A DNA stretch of 64,000 bases from an uncultured Pelagibacteraceae bacterium (GTDB lineage Bacteria > Pseudomonadota > Alphaproteobacteria > Pelagibacterales > Pelagibacteraceae): positions 186,001 through 250,000 of the forward strand of contig CACMTV010000001.1 of NCBI GenBank assembly GCA_902616675.1. The letters are read 5' to 3'. Below are positions 1 to 9,034 of this stretch, piece after piece; position 1 is the first letter of the stretch, and the number at the start of each line of letters is the position of its first letter. Both the position numbers and the translations under genes were made by a program. Under the pieces are notes generated by a model. The model saw nothing but the letters and a program-made list of their open reading frames with translations. It did not search any database and was not told the origin of the DNA.

Positions 1-284
1 TAGCTACCTCATTACCTAAAGAAATAGATGGGGCAGCTTTACTATACGTCGCTGTATTATTTGTTAGAAACTTGACAGATATAGAGTGGAACGATATTGC
101 TGAGTCAGCACCAGCTGTAGTTGCTTTTATTGCAATGCCTTTAACTTATTCTATTAGTCACGGAATTGCTTTAAGTTTTATCGCATATGCATTAATTAAA
201 ATTTTTACAGGAAAATTTAATACTACTTCACCAGCTATTTGGTTGATAGCCGCGTTAAGTGTTGCAAGTTTTGCTGTAGCTTAA
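1..284 (+). CDS. NCS2/AzgA-family purine permease, C-terminal part (5' truncated by window edge)
   Basis: Only the last 94 codons are in the window; the frame is open from base 3 and ends at TAA 282-284. The stretch VRNLTDIEWNDIAESAPA followed by a hydrophobic segment containing MPLTYSISHGIALSF resembles the C-terminal region of AzgA/PbuG-type hypoxanthine-adenine-guanine permeases, where a conserved PLTYSI..GI motif precedes the last membrane helices. The family imports purine bases across the inner membrane. The gene faces a purine phosphoribosyltransferase across a shared terminator, which fits purine salvage. Substrate preference cannot be read from this fragment. An in-frame TTG at 72 is not a real start, because homology continues upstream of it. 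Confidence 0.8.
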   Translation, partial: ATSLPKEIDGAALLYVAVLFVRNLTDIEWNDIAESAPAVVAFIAMPLTYSISHGIALSFIAYALIKIFTGKFNTTSPAIWLIAALSVASFAVA

Positions 285-290
285 ATAATT

Positions 291-316
291 AAAGGGCCAG
301 GAAACTGGCCCTTTTT
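291..316 (+). terminator. Intrinsic terminator between convergent purine genes
   Basis: A perfect 10-bp stem (AAAGGGCCAG at 291-300 with CTGGCCCTTT at 305-314) closes a GAAA tetraloop and runs into a short T tail. It starts 7 bp after the permease stop and touches the stop codon of the convergent phosphoribosyltransferase (complement of 315-317). It probably terminates the permease transcript and may also serve the opposite strand, although the minus-strand U tract is weak. Confidence 0.85.
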
Positions 317-836
317 AATGCTGGTTTTTTTTTAAATCCTCAATTCTTATTTCTTCGTATTTTTCGAATGGCTGAACTATCCAAGGATTATCTTTGAGTT
401 TTTGAGCACAAAAATCTGGATCAAAAGTTGAATCTGCTTTTTTCCAAAGAACTGCAGTTTTAATTGATTTAATTTTGCCTTTTAAAGGTGGGTATTTTTT
501 TAACCAATCAATACTTTTATTTAAAGTAACACCGGTATCAGATAAATCGTCACATAATAAAATATTACCGCTCATTTCTTGTACTGTAGAGCTTAGTTCT
601 CTTGAAAAAATTAATTCTCCTTGTTGATCTTCAATATTTTCACCTGAGTAAGACTCAACTGCCAAATATGCGCATTTGAGTTTAAAAACTCTGCTTAGAA
701 CATCAATTATTGGGGCTCCGCCCCTCATTATTCCTATTAATAAATTAGGTTTAAAACCGCTATCATGAATCTGTATTGCAAGCTTCTCGACTATTTGATT
801 ATATTCTTTCCAGTCTATGATTAATTTCTTAGCCAT
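315..836 (-). CDS. Purine (xanthine/hypoxanthine-guanine type) phosphoribosyltransferase
   Basis: A 173-residue type I phosphoribosyltransferase. The PRPP-binding loop is visible at residues 92-105 (ILLCDDLSDTGVTL), the early MRGG loop at 37-40, and a base-stacking segment NPWIVQPFE near 150-158 that resembles Gpt/xanthine PRTases (WIVFPW type). The enzyme would convert a purine base plus PRPP to the nucleoside monophosphate in the cytoplasm. It converges with a purine permease, so uptake and salvage are genetically adjacent. The fold and role are clear; whether xanthine, hypoxanthine or guanine is preferred is not decided by sequence. It starts at ATG 834-836, 33 bp from the divergent DUF1330 gene. 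Confidence 0.85.
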   Translation of the reverse strand: MAKKLIIDWKEYNQIVEKLAIQIHDSGFKPNLLIGIMRGGAPIIDVLSRVFKLKCAYLAVESYSGENIEDQQGELIFSRELSSTVQEMSGNILLCDDLSDTGVTLNKSIDWLKKYPPLKGKIKSIKTAVLWKKADSTFDPDFCAQKLKDNPWIVQPFEKYEEIRIEDLKKNQH

Positions 837-869
837 AGAAAAAATTAATTTATTTTAAAGGAGTTGTAA

Positions 870-1157
870 ATGAAAGGATATGTAGTTTGTGTTTATAAAA
901 GCATAGGTAATGAGCAAAAACTTAGAGAATATGCTCTTAGAGCTAAAGCAGCAGTTGAAAAATTCAAAGGAAGGTTTTTGATAAGAGGAGGAAAATCAAT
1001 TAGTAATGAAGGTGAAAAATCACCTAGGACCGTTGTGATTGAATTTCCATCTTATGAAGAGGCGAATTCTTTCTATAAATCAAAAGAATATCAAGATGCT
1101 CATGAGATTTTAAAAGGATATGTTGAACGTCAATTTCAAATAGTAGAGGGAACTTAA
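870..1157 (+). CDS. DUF1330 domain protein
   Basis: A 95-residue cytoplasmic protein with the dimeric alpha-beta barrel pattern of DUF1330: a strand at the N terminus (KGYVVCVYKS), RFLIRGGK in the middle, VVIEFPSYEEANSFYKSKEYQ in two adjoining parts, and a final strand. The family's biochemical role is unknown. The start is supported by one of the best Shine-Dalgarno sequences in the window, AAAGGAG six bases before ATG 870. Its 3' end overlaps the convergent glycosylase gene by 4 bp. Confidence 0.85.
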   Translation: MKGYVVCVYKSIGNEQKLREYALRAKAAVEKFKGRFLIRGGKSISNEGEKSPRTVVIEFPSYEEANSFYKSKEYQDAHEILKGYVERQFQIVEGT

Positions 1158-1780
1158 TATTGAATAGGTTCATCATCAATTGATCTCCAAAGGTACCATG
1201 TAGCGACTGAGCAGTATGGTGTAAATCTTTTATAAAGTTTTTTAAGAAATATTTTTGGAGGAAAATATTTTTTTTTATAATTTTTTGATATTGCTCTCAA
1301 AAGACCAATATCTTGCAATGGCCAAATATTTGATCTGTTGAATGTGAATAGCAGTATCATTTCTGCAGACCATCTGCCTATTTGTCTCAAATTTGATAAA
1401 TATATAATAGCTTCATCATCACTCATGTTTTTTATTAAATCCGGATTAAATTCTTTGCTAAGAGTTTTTTTAGCTAATTCTTTTATTCCTTTGACTTTTT
1501 GTCTGCTTAACCCACAACTTTTTAGACTTGATGCAGACAATTTATTTACAATTTTTGGATTTATTTTTCTTTTGCATATTTTTTCAAATTTTAAAAAAAC
1601 CGAATTAGCTGCGGCTACGCTTATTTGTTGTCCAATTATACTTTTACATAAAGAGAAAAATACATCTTTCCGTGTTGTTAGTGATCCGTCTTTATAATTT
1701 GAAATTAATTTAGCTATAACTTTATCTTTTTTAGATAAAAACCTTTTAGCTTTACTCCAATACCTTGGTGGTTTACTCAT
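1154..1780 (-). CDS. DNA-3-methyladenine glycosylase, AlkA/HhH-GPD type
   Basis: A 208-residue base-excision repair glycosylase. The IIGQQIS motif at 48-54 marks the HhH-GPD core, a helix-hairpin-helix is seen around 130-142 (LRQIGRWSAEMIL), and WPLQDIGL places the expected catalytic Asp at 157. It would remove alkylated purines from DNA. It is shorter than E. coli AlkA (282 residues) and lacks that protein's N-terminal domain, as many bacterial AlkA-like enzymes do. Its ATG overlaps the end of the upstream EamA gene by 4 bp, so the two are probably co-transcribed. Confidence 0.85.
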   Translation of the reverse strand: MSKPPRYWSKAKRFLSKKDKVIAKLISNYKDGSLTTRKDVFFSLCKSIIGQQISVAAANSVFLKFEKICKRKINPKIVNKLSASSLKSCGLSRQKVKGIKELAKKTLSKEFNPDLIKNMSDDEAIIYLSNLRQIGRWSAEMILLFTFNRSNIWPLQDIGLLRAISKNYKKKYFPPKIFLKKLYKRFTPYCSVATWYLWRSIDDEPIQY

Positions 1781-2658
1781 GGTCTAGGATTAATAATTTG
1801 CTTTTTAAGTTTATTTTCCCTCATAAAAATTATTAGAGAACTAATTATTACTAATAGTGCACCAAAAAGTGTTAATAATTTGGGTATTTCACTCCAAATT
1901 AAGAAGCCAAAGACTATTGCAAAAACTAAACTTAAATATTTTATTGGGGTTACTAATGATGCTTCTGCTAATCTGTAACTTTGAGTTAGTAATAAATTTG
2001 CAACGCTACCGCATAAACCCATTATAATAAAAATCGCTAAATCTGTTTTAGTGGGCAATATCCAGTTTCCTTGAAATATTGTTATTAAGCCTAACACTGA
2101 GCAAAGAACTGTGAAATAAAAAGCGATTCTGTAGTTTGGTTCTGTTTTTGATAAAGATCTCACACTTATAGCTACACAAGCAAAGAAAATGCAAAATATA
2201 ATTGGTGAAATATAATAATAATTTAAGTCAATAAACGCAGGCTGTACTATTAATAACATGCCTATAAAACCAATTAAAACTGCAGACCATCTTTTAATTC
2301 CAACTCTTTCACTTAAGAAAAATATTGATGCAACTGTCACGAATATAGGGCCTCCAAAAGTTAGAGAAACAACATCTGCTAAAGGAAGTTCTCTTAAACC
2401 AAAGAATAAAGCTATAATTGCTAAAGCTCCACAAATTGCTCTAAAAGCATGAAGTCCAGGTCTAGACGTTTTGTAAAAGTCTAATAATCTTTCTTTAGGA
2501 ATTATAAAAAAGATAGGAATGAAACCTATAAAAAATCTTAAAAAAAGAACTTGCCCAATTGGATAGTAATCTAGCCACTTAACGCATATATCCATTATAG
2601 AAAAGCAAATTACGCTTGCTATCATGTACATTACGCCTATTTGATTTTTAGTAAGCAA
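1777..2658 (-). CDS. EamA/DMT-family transporter
   Basis: A 293-residue inner-membrane protein with about ten hydrophobic helices arranged as two EamA repeats (first repeat about 8-135, second about 150-285), typical of drug/metabolite transporters. Substrate cannot be predicted. The start is a TTG (2656-2658) supported by GAGGAT seven bases upstream (complement of 2665-2670); the next in-frame Met is residue 10, inside the first helix, so the TTG start is preferred. It is divergent from msrA across 39 bp. Confidence 0.85.
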   Translation of the reverse strand: MLTKNQIGVMYMIASVICFSIMDICVKWLDYYPIGQVLFLRFFIGFIPIFFIIPKERLLDFYKTSRPGLHAFRAICGALAIIALFFGLRELPLADVVSLTFGGPIFVTVASIFFLSERVGIKRWSAVLIGFIGMLLIVQPAFIDLNYYYISPIIFCIFFACVAISVRSLSKTEPNYRIAFYFTVLCSVLGLITIFQGNWILPTKTDLAIFIIMGLCGSVANLLLTQSYRLAEASLVTPIKYLSLVFAIVFGFLIWSEIPKLLTLFGALLVIISSLIIFMRENKLKKQIINPRP

Positions 2659-2697
2659 TTTATTATCCTCAACACTTCATAACATATAAATTTACTT

Positions 2698-3147
2698 ATG
2701 CAAAAATGTTACTTAGCAATGGGCTGTTTTTGGAAACCTGAAGAAAAATTTAAAATTCAAAAAGGCATATTAGATACCGAGGTAGGTTATGCGGGAGGAT
2801 ATAAGTCGAAAGTAAGCTATGAAGAGGTCTGTCAAGGAAACACTGGTCATGCAGAAACTGTAAAACTATCATTCGATGAAAATGTAATATCATTTGAGAA
2901 AATTTTAGAGCTCTTTTTTAAATTTCATGATCCAACACAGAAAGATATGCAATTTCCAGATGTTGGAACACAATATAGAAGTGAAATATTCTATGAAAAT
3001 GAACAACAAAGAGAAATAGCAAATAAAGTTAAAGAAAAATTTAATAAAGTATTTAATAACAAAATTGAAACAAAGATTTCTCCAATTAAAAATTATTGTA
3101 GAGCAGAGGAATATCATCAAAAATATATTGAAAAAACTCGAAAATGA
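2698..3147 (+). CDS. msrA: Peptide methionine-S-sulfoxide reductase
   Basis: A 149-residue MsrA that reduces methionine-S-sulfoxide in proteins. The catalytic motif GCFW lies at residues 9-12 with nucleophilic Cys10, and GTQYRSEIFY (about 90-99) and AEEYHQKY (136-143) are conserved. The position usually occupied by Trp/Tyr-Pro before AEEYHQ is here Cys134-Arg. TATAAA sits 7 bp before the ATG and no Shine-Dalgarno is visible. It overlaps the following sulfurtransferase gene by 4 bp, so oxidative protein repair and sulfur transfer are probably co-expressed. Confidence 0.93.
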   Translation: MQKCYLAMGCFWKPEEKFKIQKGILDTEVGYAGGYKSKVSYEEVCQGNTGHAETVKLSFDENVISFEKILELFFKFHDPTQKDMQFPDVGTQYRSEIFYENEQQREIANKVKEKFNKVFNNKIETKISPIKNYCRAEEYHQKYIEKTRK

Positions 3148-3959
3148 ATCCTTTAAAATCTACAAGCTGGTTAAAAGAAAACATTAATAGAGTAAAAATT
3201 TTAGATTCAACTTGGCATATGCCTAGTTCAAATCGAAACGCTTTCAAAGAATATCAAAATAATCATATTGAAAACTCAATTTTTTTTGATTTAGATAAAT
3301 ATTCTAATCAAAAAATTTCATTACCTCACATGCTACCTGAGTTTCGAGAATGGGAAAAAATAGTTTCTGAATTAGGTATTAAAAATGATGATCATATAAT
3401 TATTTATGATAATTCTGATGTGTTAAGTGCGAGTAGATGTTGGTTTTCATTTTTATACTTTGGACACGATACAAATTTAGTTTCAGTTTTAGATGGAGGA
3501 TTAAAAAAATGGAAGTTAGAGAATAGATTTTTGTCAAAAGAAAAAGTAAGTTTACCAAAAACAAATTACAAAGCTAAAGTTAAAGACAATTTAGTAATCA
3601 ACTTAGATCAAGTTGAAAAAAATATTGAAAAAAAAGAATTTTGTTTAGTTGATGCCCGAGGAGAAAATAGATTTAAAGGTTTAGTGGAGGAGCCGAGAAA
3701 AAATTTGAAAAAAGGAAATATTAAAGGATCAAAAAACTTACCATTCTCAAAAATAATAAATTCTGAAAATAATACCTTTAAGAAAAAAGCGGAATTAGAG
3801 AAAATATTCATAAACCACGGTATAAACTTAAATGAAAAATTAGCTTTTAGCTGCGGAAGTGGTATAACGGCCTGTGTCTTAGGTCTGGCTAGTGCTATTA
3901 TTAATAACAAATTGCCGGTTATATATGATGGTTCTTGGGCAGAGTACGGGCTAAAATAA
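3144..3959 (+). CDS. sseA: 3-mercaptopyruvate/thiosulfate sulfurtransferase (two rhodanese domains)
   Basis: A 271-residue protein with a non-catalytic N-terminal rhodanese domain (about 1-130) and a catalytic C-terminal one. The active loop CGSGITA starts with Cys237; CG-S-G-x-T/S-A loops are characteristic of mercaptopyruvate rather than thiosulfate sulfurtransferases. The conserved C terminus YDGSWAEYG is present. It moves sulfane sulfur to acceptors such as thioredoxin or cyanide in the cytoplasm. It overlaps msrA by 4 bp and ends 2 bp before the RND adaptor ATG, in an apparent four-gene operon. Confidence 0.88.
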   Translation: MNPLKSTSWLKENINRVKILDSTWHMPSSNRNAFKEYQNNHIENSIFFDLDKYSNQKISLPHMLPEFREWEKIVSELGIKNDDHIIIYDNSDVLSASRCWFSFLYFGHDTNLVSVLDGGLKKWKLENRFLSKEKVSLPKTNYKAKVKDNLVINLDQVEKNIEKKEFCLVDARGENRFKGLVEEPRKNLKKGNIKGSKNLPFSKIINSENNTFKKKAELEKIFINHGINLNEKLAFSCGSGITACVLGLASAIINNKLPVIYDGSWAEYGLK

Positions 3960-3961
3960 AA

Positions 3962-4831
3962 ATGAAAACATCAACTAAAATAAAAACTTTTTTAATTATC
4001 TTCCTTGTTGCTATTACAGTTGTAATTACTGCAAGACATTTCGTAGGGTTACACTTTAAAAAAAAATTCAGTGCAAGACCAGCTCCTGGCGTAATAGTTC
4101 AAGAAGTTGAGAAATCACAGTTTTATAAAAGTATTGAAACCTTTGGAACTGCAATAGCTAGGAATTCTAAAACTTATAGAATAAAAAAGAACGATGTTAT
4201 TGGAAATCTGAGAATAGAAAATAGATTTGTTAGGAAAGGGGAGGTCATAGCTGCTCTAAAAGACAGTAATAATATAGTTGCAGATTTTGCAGGTAAACTT
4301 GGTAAGAGAGAAATTGCTCAAGGAGTTCTTGGGTCGGACAGCTTGATTATAACACTTGATGATTTAAAAGTTATTGTAATAGATATTAAAATTCCTGAGA
4401 GCTATGTTGGAATATTAAAACCAGGTTTAAAAGCAGAAATTACAAGCTCTACATTTTTAGAAAAAATTTACAAAGGTAGAATAACTTCTATTAGTTCAAG
4501 AATAGACCCCTCAACTAGATCAATTTTAGCAAGAATATCTGTTAACAACAAAAACTTTGAAATTATTCCTGGTCAGCTTATGACTGTCAAAATAATTTAC
4601 GATGAAATAAACCAGATAGGTGTACCGGAGAGTGCAGTTACAATTCAAGGGAACACTTCATTTGTTTATATTGTAAAAAATGAAACTGCAGAGAAAAGAA
4701 ATATAAAAACAGGAAATAGAAATTTTGGAAAGATTTCAGTTGAATCTGGGATTGAAGAAGGGGATATGGTAATTTCTGAGGGAGTTTCTAAAGTTAGAAA
4801 TAAATCAAAAGTAAAAATTATAAATAAATAA
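3962..4831 (+). CDS. RND efflux pump periplasmic adaptor (membrane fusion protein)
   Basis: A 289-residue membrane fusion protein with an N-terminal signal anchor (residues about 9-24). A beta-barrel region follows (around VIVIDIKIPESYVGIL and the stretch after it) and a C-terminal membrane-proximal domain (VYIVKNETAEKRNIKTG). The alpha-helical hairpin is very short or absent, making it smaller than typical AcrA-type proteins (about 380-400). The ATG at 3962 is chosen over an upstream in-frame TTG at 3935, which would lie inside sseA. It sits directly before its pump gene. No outer-membrane channel gene is in the window. Confidence 0.87.
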   Translation: MKTSTKIKTFLIIFLVAITVVITARHFVGLHFKKKFSARPAPGVIVQEVEKSQFYKSIETFGTAIARNSKTYRIKKNDVIGNLRIENRFVRKGEVIAALKDSNNIVADFAGKLGKREIAQGVLGSDSLIITLDDLKVIVIDIKIPESYVGILKPGLKAEITSSTFLEKIYKGRITSISSRIDPSTRSILARISVNNKNFEIIPGQLMTVKIIYDEINQIGVPESAVTIQGNTSFVYIVKNETAEKRNIKTGNRNFGKISVESGIEEGDMVISEGVSKVRNKSKVKIINK

Positions 4832-4834
4832 AAA

Positions 4835-7800
4835 ATGTTTTTAACTGATCTATCAATTAAAAGACCTGTGGTTGCCTCTGTGATGAGTATGGTTTTAGTT
4901 CTCTTTGGTTTATTTACTTTTAATGAAATACCTACAGATGAATTACCAGATGTTCAGCCTCCTGTGGTAACTATTCAAACTGAGTATAAAGGAGCATCTG
5001 CAGAAATCATTGATACTCAAATAACTCAAAAAATAGAAGATTTTGTTGGAGGAACTCCAGGATTAGAAACTATAGACTCTTTTAGTGAAGATGAAAGTTC
5101 TAGAATTACGCTTACCTTTGAAAACAACTTAGATTTAGACGATGTAGCTAATGATGTGAGAAGTTCCGTAGCGAGGGTATTAGATAATCTTCCTGATGGA
5201 GCAGAACAGCCTGAGATATTCAAACAAAGTGCGGGCATGAGAACAACAATGTGGTTATCTTTTAACTCAGATACTATGACAGATTTAGAATTAACTGATT
5301 ATGCTGATAGATATCTCACAGATTTGTTTTCTACTGTAGATGGAGTTGGCAGAGTTCGTTTAGGAGGAGAGAGAGAGCTTTCATTAAGAGTATGGCTTGA
5401 TCCTCTAGCTCTGGCAGCAAGAGATTTGACAACACAAGAAGTAGAGACAGTTTTAAGAAAAGAAAATGTTGAATTTCCTGCAGGTAGAATAGAGTCTAAA
5501 GACGTTGATTTAACAATAAAATTAGACAAAGCCTATAAAAACTTGGAAAGTTATAAAAAATTACCACTCAAAAGAGCAAAAGATGGATCAATAATTACAC
5601 TTTCAGATGTTGCAAAAGTTGAGCTTGGAGCTGAGTCGACAAGAACATTGTTTAAAGGAAATGGAAAACAAGTTGTAGGAATTGGTATTTATCAGCAATC
5701 CGATGCGAATACTATTAAAGTCGCAAATGGAATTAAAAGCAAGATTAAAGAAATTAGACCTGGATTGCCACCTGGAACTTCTTTGGAAGTTTCTTTTGAC
5801 AGAAGTAATTATATAAAAGCTGCAATAAAAGAAGTTTATAAAACATTATTTATTGCTCTAATATTAGTGACAATAATTATCTATTTGTTCTTAGGTAATA
5901 TCAGAGCTTTAGTAGTACCTTTAATAGCACTACCAGTTTCTTTAATATCAACTTTTTTATCAATATACTTTTTTGAATTCTCAATAAATCTATTTACATT
6001 AATGGCGCTGGTGTTAGCTATAGGAATTGTTGTTGATGATGCGATAGTAATGCTTGAGAATATCGTAAGAAGAATAGAACTAGGTGATACACCTCTTGTT
6101 GCTGCATATAAGGGAGCAAAGCAAGTTTCTTTTGCAATTATAGCTACTACAGTTGTATTAGTTGCGGTATTTGTGCCTCTTGTATTTATTAAGGGTATTA
6201 CTGGTGTTTTATTTACTCAAACCGCAATCACTTTAGCTTCAGCAGTTGTTATATCAAGTTTTGTTGCACTATCTTTAAGTCCAATGATAGGCAGTAAAGT
6301 GTTAAAGAAAAATATGAATAAATCAAGAATTGTAGTCAAATTTGAAAAATTTTTAAAAAATATTACTTTAGTTTATAAGCACTCTTTAACAAATTGGGTA
6401 AGAAAAAGAAAAATCATAATTTCATTTTTAGGAATTGTATTGGCACTTACAATTTTTCTATTTAATTACGCTCCAAAAGAATTAATTGCACCAGAAGATA
6501 GGGGTGCTTTTTTTGTAATAGTTAAAGCCCCCCAGGGATCAGGATTTAATTTTACAAAATCAAAAGCTGAAGATATTGAAAATCTTTTGTTACCTAATGT
6601 TGGAAATGGCGAATATAGAAAGTTAATATTACGAGTTCCTGGATTTGGAAAATCAGCCAAACAAGTAAATAGCGGTTTTATAATTGTTCTTTTAGAACCA
6701 TGGGCTAAAAGAGACCGACATGGTGTTAAAATAATGAGGGAGTCTTTTGGAAAAATTTCTCAGGTACCAGGTGTGCTAGCATTTCCTATAATGCCTCAAG
6801 GTATTAGAACTGGTGGAGTTGAAAGCCCCGTTCAATTTGTAATTTTAGGAAATACATATGATAAGTTAATTGAGTGGAAAAATGTTATAAAAAAAGAGGC
6901 TAGAAAAAATCCAGGGCTTACGTCAATACAAGACGACTTTGATTTAAATAAACCACAACTTAACGTTCAAATCGATCAAAAAAAAGCTGCCGACTTGGGT
7001 GTTTCTACAGAGGATATAGGAAGAACTATTGAAACTATTTTTGGTTCTAAAAGAGTAACAAATTTTACGAAGGACGGAAAAGAATACTCAATTATCCTTC
7101 AAGGTGATATCAAAGATAGACAAGAACCAAACAGCATAAGTAAGGTTTTTGTTAGGTCAAATAATAATGGTAAACTTGTATCAATCTCTAATTTAATCAG
7201 TTACGAAGAGGAGGGTCAGTCACCCTTTTTAGCTAGATATAACAGGCAAAAAGCTGTTACAATTTCAGCAAGATTGGTTGGTGACTACTCTTTAGATGAA
7301 GCTTTAAACTTTTTAGTCAAAGTCGTTAAGGAAAATACTCCTGAAGCCCAGATTGCTTACAAGGGAGAAAGCGAAGAGTATAAAAAAACAAACACAGAAT
7401 TATATATTATATTTATATTAGCTTTAGTCACAGCATATTTAGCAATGTGCGCTCAATTTGAAAGCTGGAAACATCCCTTAACCATAATGTTAACAGTTCC
7501 ACTAGCAATTTTAGGAGGTTTGTTAGGAATATTAGTAGTAGGCTCCTCTCTTAATATTTATAGTCAGATAGCTTTAATAATATTAATTGGCTTGTCGGCT
7601 AAAAATGGAATCTTGATTGTAGAATTTGCAAATCAACTTAGAAAAGAAGGAAAAAATTTAGAAACGTCAATCATTGAAGCTGCATCTATTAGATTTAGAC
7701 CTATTTTAATGACAAGTTTATCAACTATTATTGGAGTTCTGCCGCTTATACTTGGATCTGGACCAGGGGCTGCTAGTAGGCTTACAGTTGGCATAACTAT

Positions 7801-7930
7801 ATTTGGTGGAATGCTTTTTTCAACTTTTTTTACTTTATATGTAATTCCAACAATTTACTCCATTATTGGAAAGAATACTCAAAGGATAGACTCTGTTGAA
7901 ATTGAATTAAATAGGCAACTTAAAAAATAA
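4835..7930 (+). CDS. RND (HAE1/AcrB-type) efflux transporter, inner-membrane pump
   Basis: A full-length 1031-residue RND pump with two halves. Each half has one N-terminal helix, a large periplasmic loop (about 35-330 and 550-845) and a cluster of membrane helices. The charge-relay pair in helix 4 is visible near residue 400 (VVDDAIVMLEN), and the partner Lys in helix 10 is in GLSAKNGILIVEF near 923. Such pumps use the proton gradient to export amphiphilic compounds with an adaptor and an outer-membrane channel. The adaptor ends 3 bp upstream. Its last 11 bases overlap the convergent lipoprotein gene. Substrate is unknown. Confidence 0.93.
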   Translation: MFLTDLSIKRPVVASVMSMVLVLFGLFTFNEIPTDELPDVQPPVVTIQTEYKGASAEIIDTQITQKIEDFVGGTPGLETIDSFSEDESSRITLTFENNLDLDDVANDVRSSVARVLDNLPDGAEQPEIFKQSAGMRTTMWLSFNSDTMTDLELTDYADRYLTDLFSTVDGVGRVRLGGERELSLRVWLDPLALAARDLTTQEVETVLRKENVEFPAGRIESKDVDLTIKLDKAYKNLESYKKLPLKRAKDGSIITLSDVAKVELGAESTRTLFKGNGKQVVGIGIYQQSDANTIKVANGIKSKIKEIRPGLPPGTSLEVSFDRSNYIKAAIKEVYKTLFIALILVTIIIYLFLGNIRALVVPLIALPVSLISTFLSIYFFEFSINLFTLMALVLAIGIVVDDAIVMLENIVRRIELGDTPLVAAYKGAKQVSFAIIATTVVLVAVFVPLVFIKGITGVLFTQTAITLASAVVISSFVALSLSPMIGSKVLKKNMNKSRIVVKFEKFLKNITLVYKHSLTNWVRKRKIIISFLGIVLALTIFLFNYAPKELIAPEDRGAFFVIVKAPQGSGFNFTKSKAEDIENLLLPNVGNGEYRKLILRVPGFGKSAKQVNSGFIIVLLEPWAKRDRHGVKIMRESFGKISQVPGVLAFPIMPQGIRTGGVESPVQFVILGNTYDKLIEWKNVIKKEARKNPGLTSIQDDFDLNKPQLNVQIDQKKAADLGVSTEDIGRTIETIFGSKRVTNFTKDGKEYSIILQGDIKDRQEPNSISKVFVRSNNNGKLVSISNLISYEEEGQSPFLARYNRQKAVTISARLVGDYSLDEALNFLVKVVKENTPEAQIAYKGESEEYKKTNTELYIIFILALVTAYLAMCAQFESWKHPLTIMLTVPLAILGGLLGILVVGSSLNIYSQIALIILIGLSAKNGILIVEFANQLRKEGKNLETSIIEAASIRFRPILMTSLSTIIGVLPLILGSGPGAASRLTVGITIFGGMLFSTFFTLYVIPTIYSIIGKNTQRIDSVEIELNRQLKK

Positions 7931-8519
7931 TATACTTATTTTTATCTAAGTTTTTTTTACAAGTGATTAATTGTTTTCTATATTTTGAAGCCATATCTTT
8001 TACTGATTTTGCATAAATAATAGCTTTTTTGTCTTTCGAATAATTTTTATAATCTCCCCAACCCTTATAATAAGCCAAGTATTGTTTGTACGCATCCTTT
8101 TTAGAAATTCTTAATATTTTGTTAGTTTTATTTATATACCAACCAATAAAATCGACAGAGTCTTTAAACCTTGCCCTAGTTGCTAAAGGATTATTAGTCT
8201 CCTTTTTATATTGTTCCCAAGTTCCTTTTACAGCTTGTGAATATCCAAATGATGACGAAGGCCTTTTAAAGGGTATAACTTTAAATAGTTTTTTTCTTGG
8301 TGGTTTAGCCAACCAGTTAAAATCGCTTTCTTTTTTTACAAAAGCCAGTTGTAGATGTATTGGCGCGCCCCATTTTTTATATGAGGCTTTTGCATGTTTA
8401 TACCAAAGATATCTTTCTTCAAATATCGCACAACTGTTCTGAGTGTTTTTCGGAATTGAGGAACATGCTGATAAAACTAAAAAAAGACACAGAATTAATT
8501 TTTTTTTACAAAGAATCAC
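7920..8519 (-). CDS. Transglycosylase SLT-domain lipoprotein
   Basis: A 199-residue lipoprotein: a hydrophobic signal is followed by the lipobox LSAC with Cys19. The SLT-like domain has the expected catalytic Glu64 in FVKKESDF, a GYSQA motif after it, and a late YYKGWG motif of the kind seen in soluble lytic transglycosylases. It would cleave peptidoglycan between MurNAc and GlcNAc from the periplasmic face of a membrane. MurU and AmgK, about 2 kb away, could recycle the MurNAc released. It probably forms a run with the nuclease and VanZ genes upstream. Confidence 0.75.
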   Translation of the reverse strand: MILCKKKLILCLFLVLSACSSIPKNTQNSCAIFEERYLWYKHAKASYKKWGAPIHLQLAFVKKESDFNWLAKPPRKKLFKVIPFKRPSSSFGYSQAVKGTWEQYKKETNNPLATRARFKDSVDFIGWYINKTNKILRISKKDAYKQYLAYYKGWGDYKNYSKDKKAIIYAKSVKDMASKYRKQLITCKKNLDKNKYIIF

Positions 8520-8539
8520 TATTCAATTTATACTAAAAA

Positions 8540-9031
8540 TTAATTGAGCTTTCTCCATTTTTCTGGATTTAAAAATTTACCTTGCCACAAACCTAGCTTA
8601 TTTTTCTTTGCAAAATCTTCATCTGATACATATTCTTTAGAATACCGTCTATATGCTACCGCGTGACCATTTCTAACCATCCATCGATTTAGATTTATTC
8701 TGTTTTTATAACACTTAGCTAAATATCTTTTATACCTATCTTTACCAGAAGAGATGCATTTAATTTTTGAACCATCAACTTTAGTTTCAAGATTTTCTTT
8801 TGAAACTTCTCCACAATTGTAATTTTTATAAAATGTATATCCTATAATGGATGAGATTTTTAATTTCTCTTTTTTACATTGTTGTTTTATCTCAGGAGCA
8901 TCTATTCCTTCAAGCCTAATTTTGAATTCATTAATTTGAACTGTATCTCCATCAACTATTCTTGGTATCCCAATTATTTCCTCGGCTAGAATATTCGATG
9001 TGAAAATAAAAAATAAAATTGCTATTCGCAT
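8540..9031 (-). CDS. Secreted thermonuclease (SNase) family protein
   Basis: A 163-residue protein with a signal peptide (cleavage likely near residue 16, after ILA). The staphylococcal-nuclease core follows: IVDGDTVQI (25-33) and RLEGIDAPE (39-47) supply the metal and active-site residues Asp29, Arg39, Asp44 and Glu47. The later RYKRYLAKCY supplies the second arginine. Several cysteines (QQC, NYNC, KIKC, AKCY) are typical of exported alphaproteobacterial members and probably form disulfides. It would degrade nucleic acid in the periplasm or outside, possibly for phosphorus or nucleoside acquisition. Confidence 0.87.
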   Translation of the reverse strand: MRIAILFFIFTSNILAEEIIGIPRIVDGDTVQINEFKIRLEGIDAPEIKQQCKKEKLKISSIIGYTFYKNYNCGEVSKENLETKVDGSKIKCISSGKDRYKRYLAKCYKNRINLNRWMVRNGHAVAYRRYSKEYVSDEDFAKKNKLGLWQGKFLNPEKWRKLN

Positions 9032-9034
9032 AGT

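Noticed and set aside
1338..1697. 119-codon open frame antisense to the AlkA-type gene, and similar long antisense frames (for example near 45899-46273 and 40178-40444)
   Set aside because: They lie wholly inside confidently assigned genes on the other strand, have no recognisable domains, and reflect low stop frequency opposite AT-rich coding DNA.
3935..3961. TTG at 3935 as the start of the RND adaptor
   Set aside because: It lies within sseA and adds a charged peptide before a good signal anchor; ATG 3962, 2 bp after the sseA stop, gives a normal membrane fusion protein.
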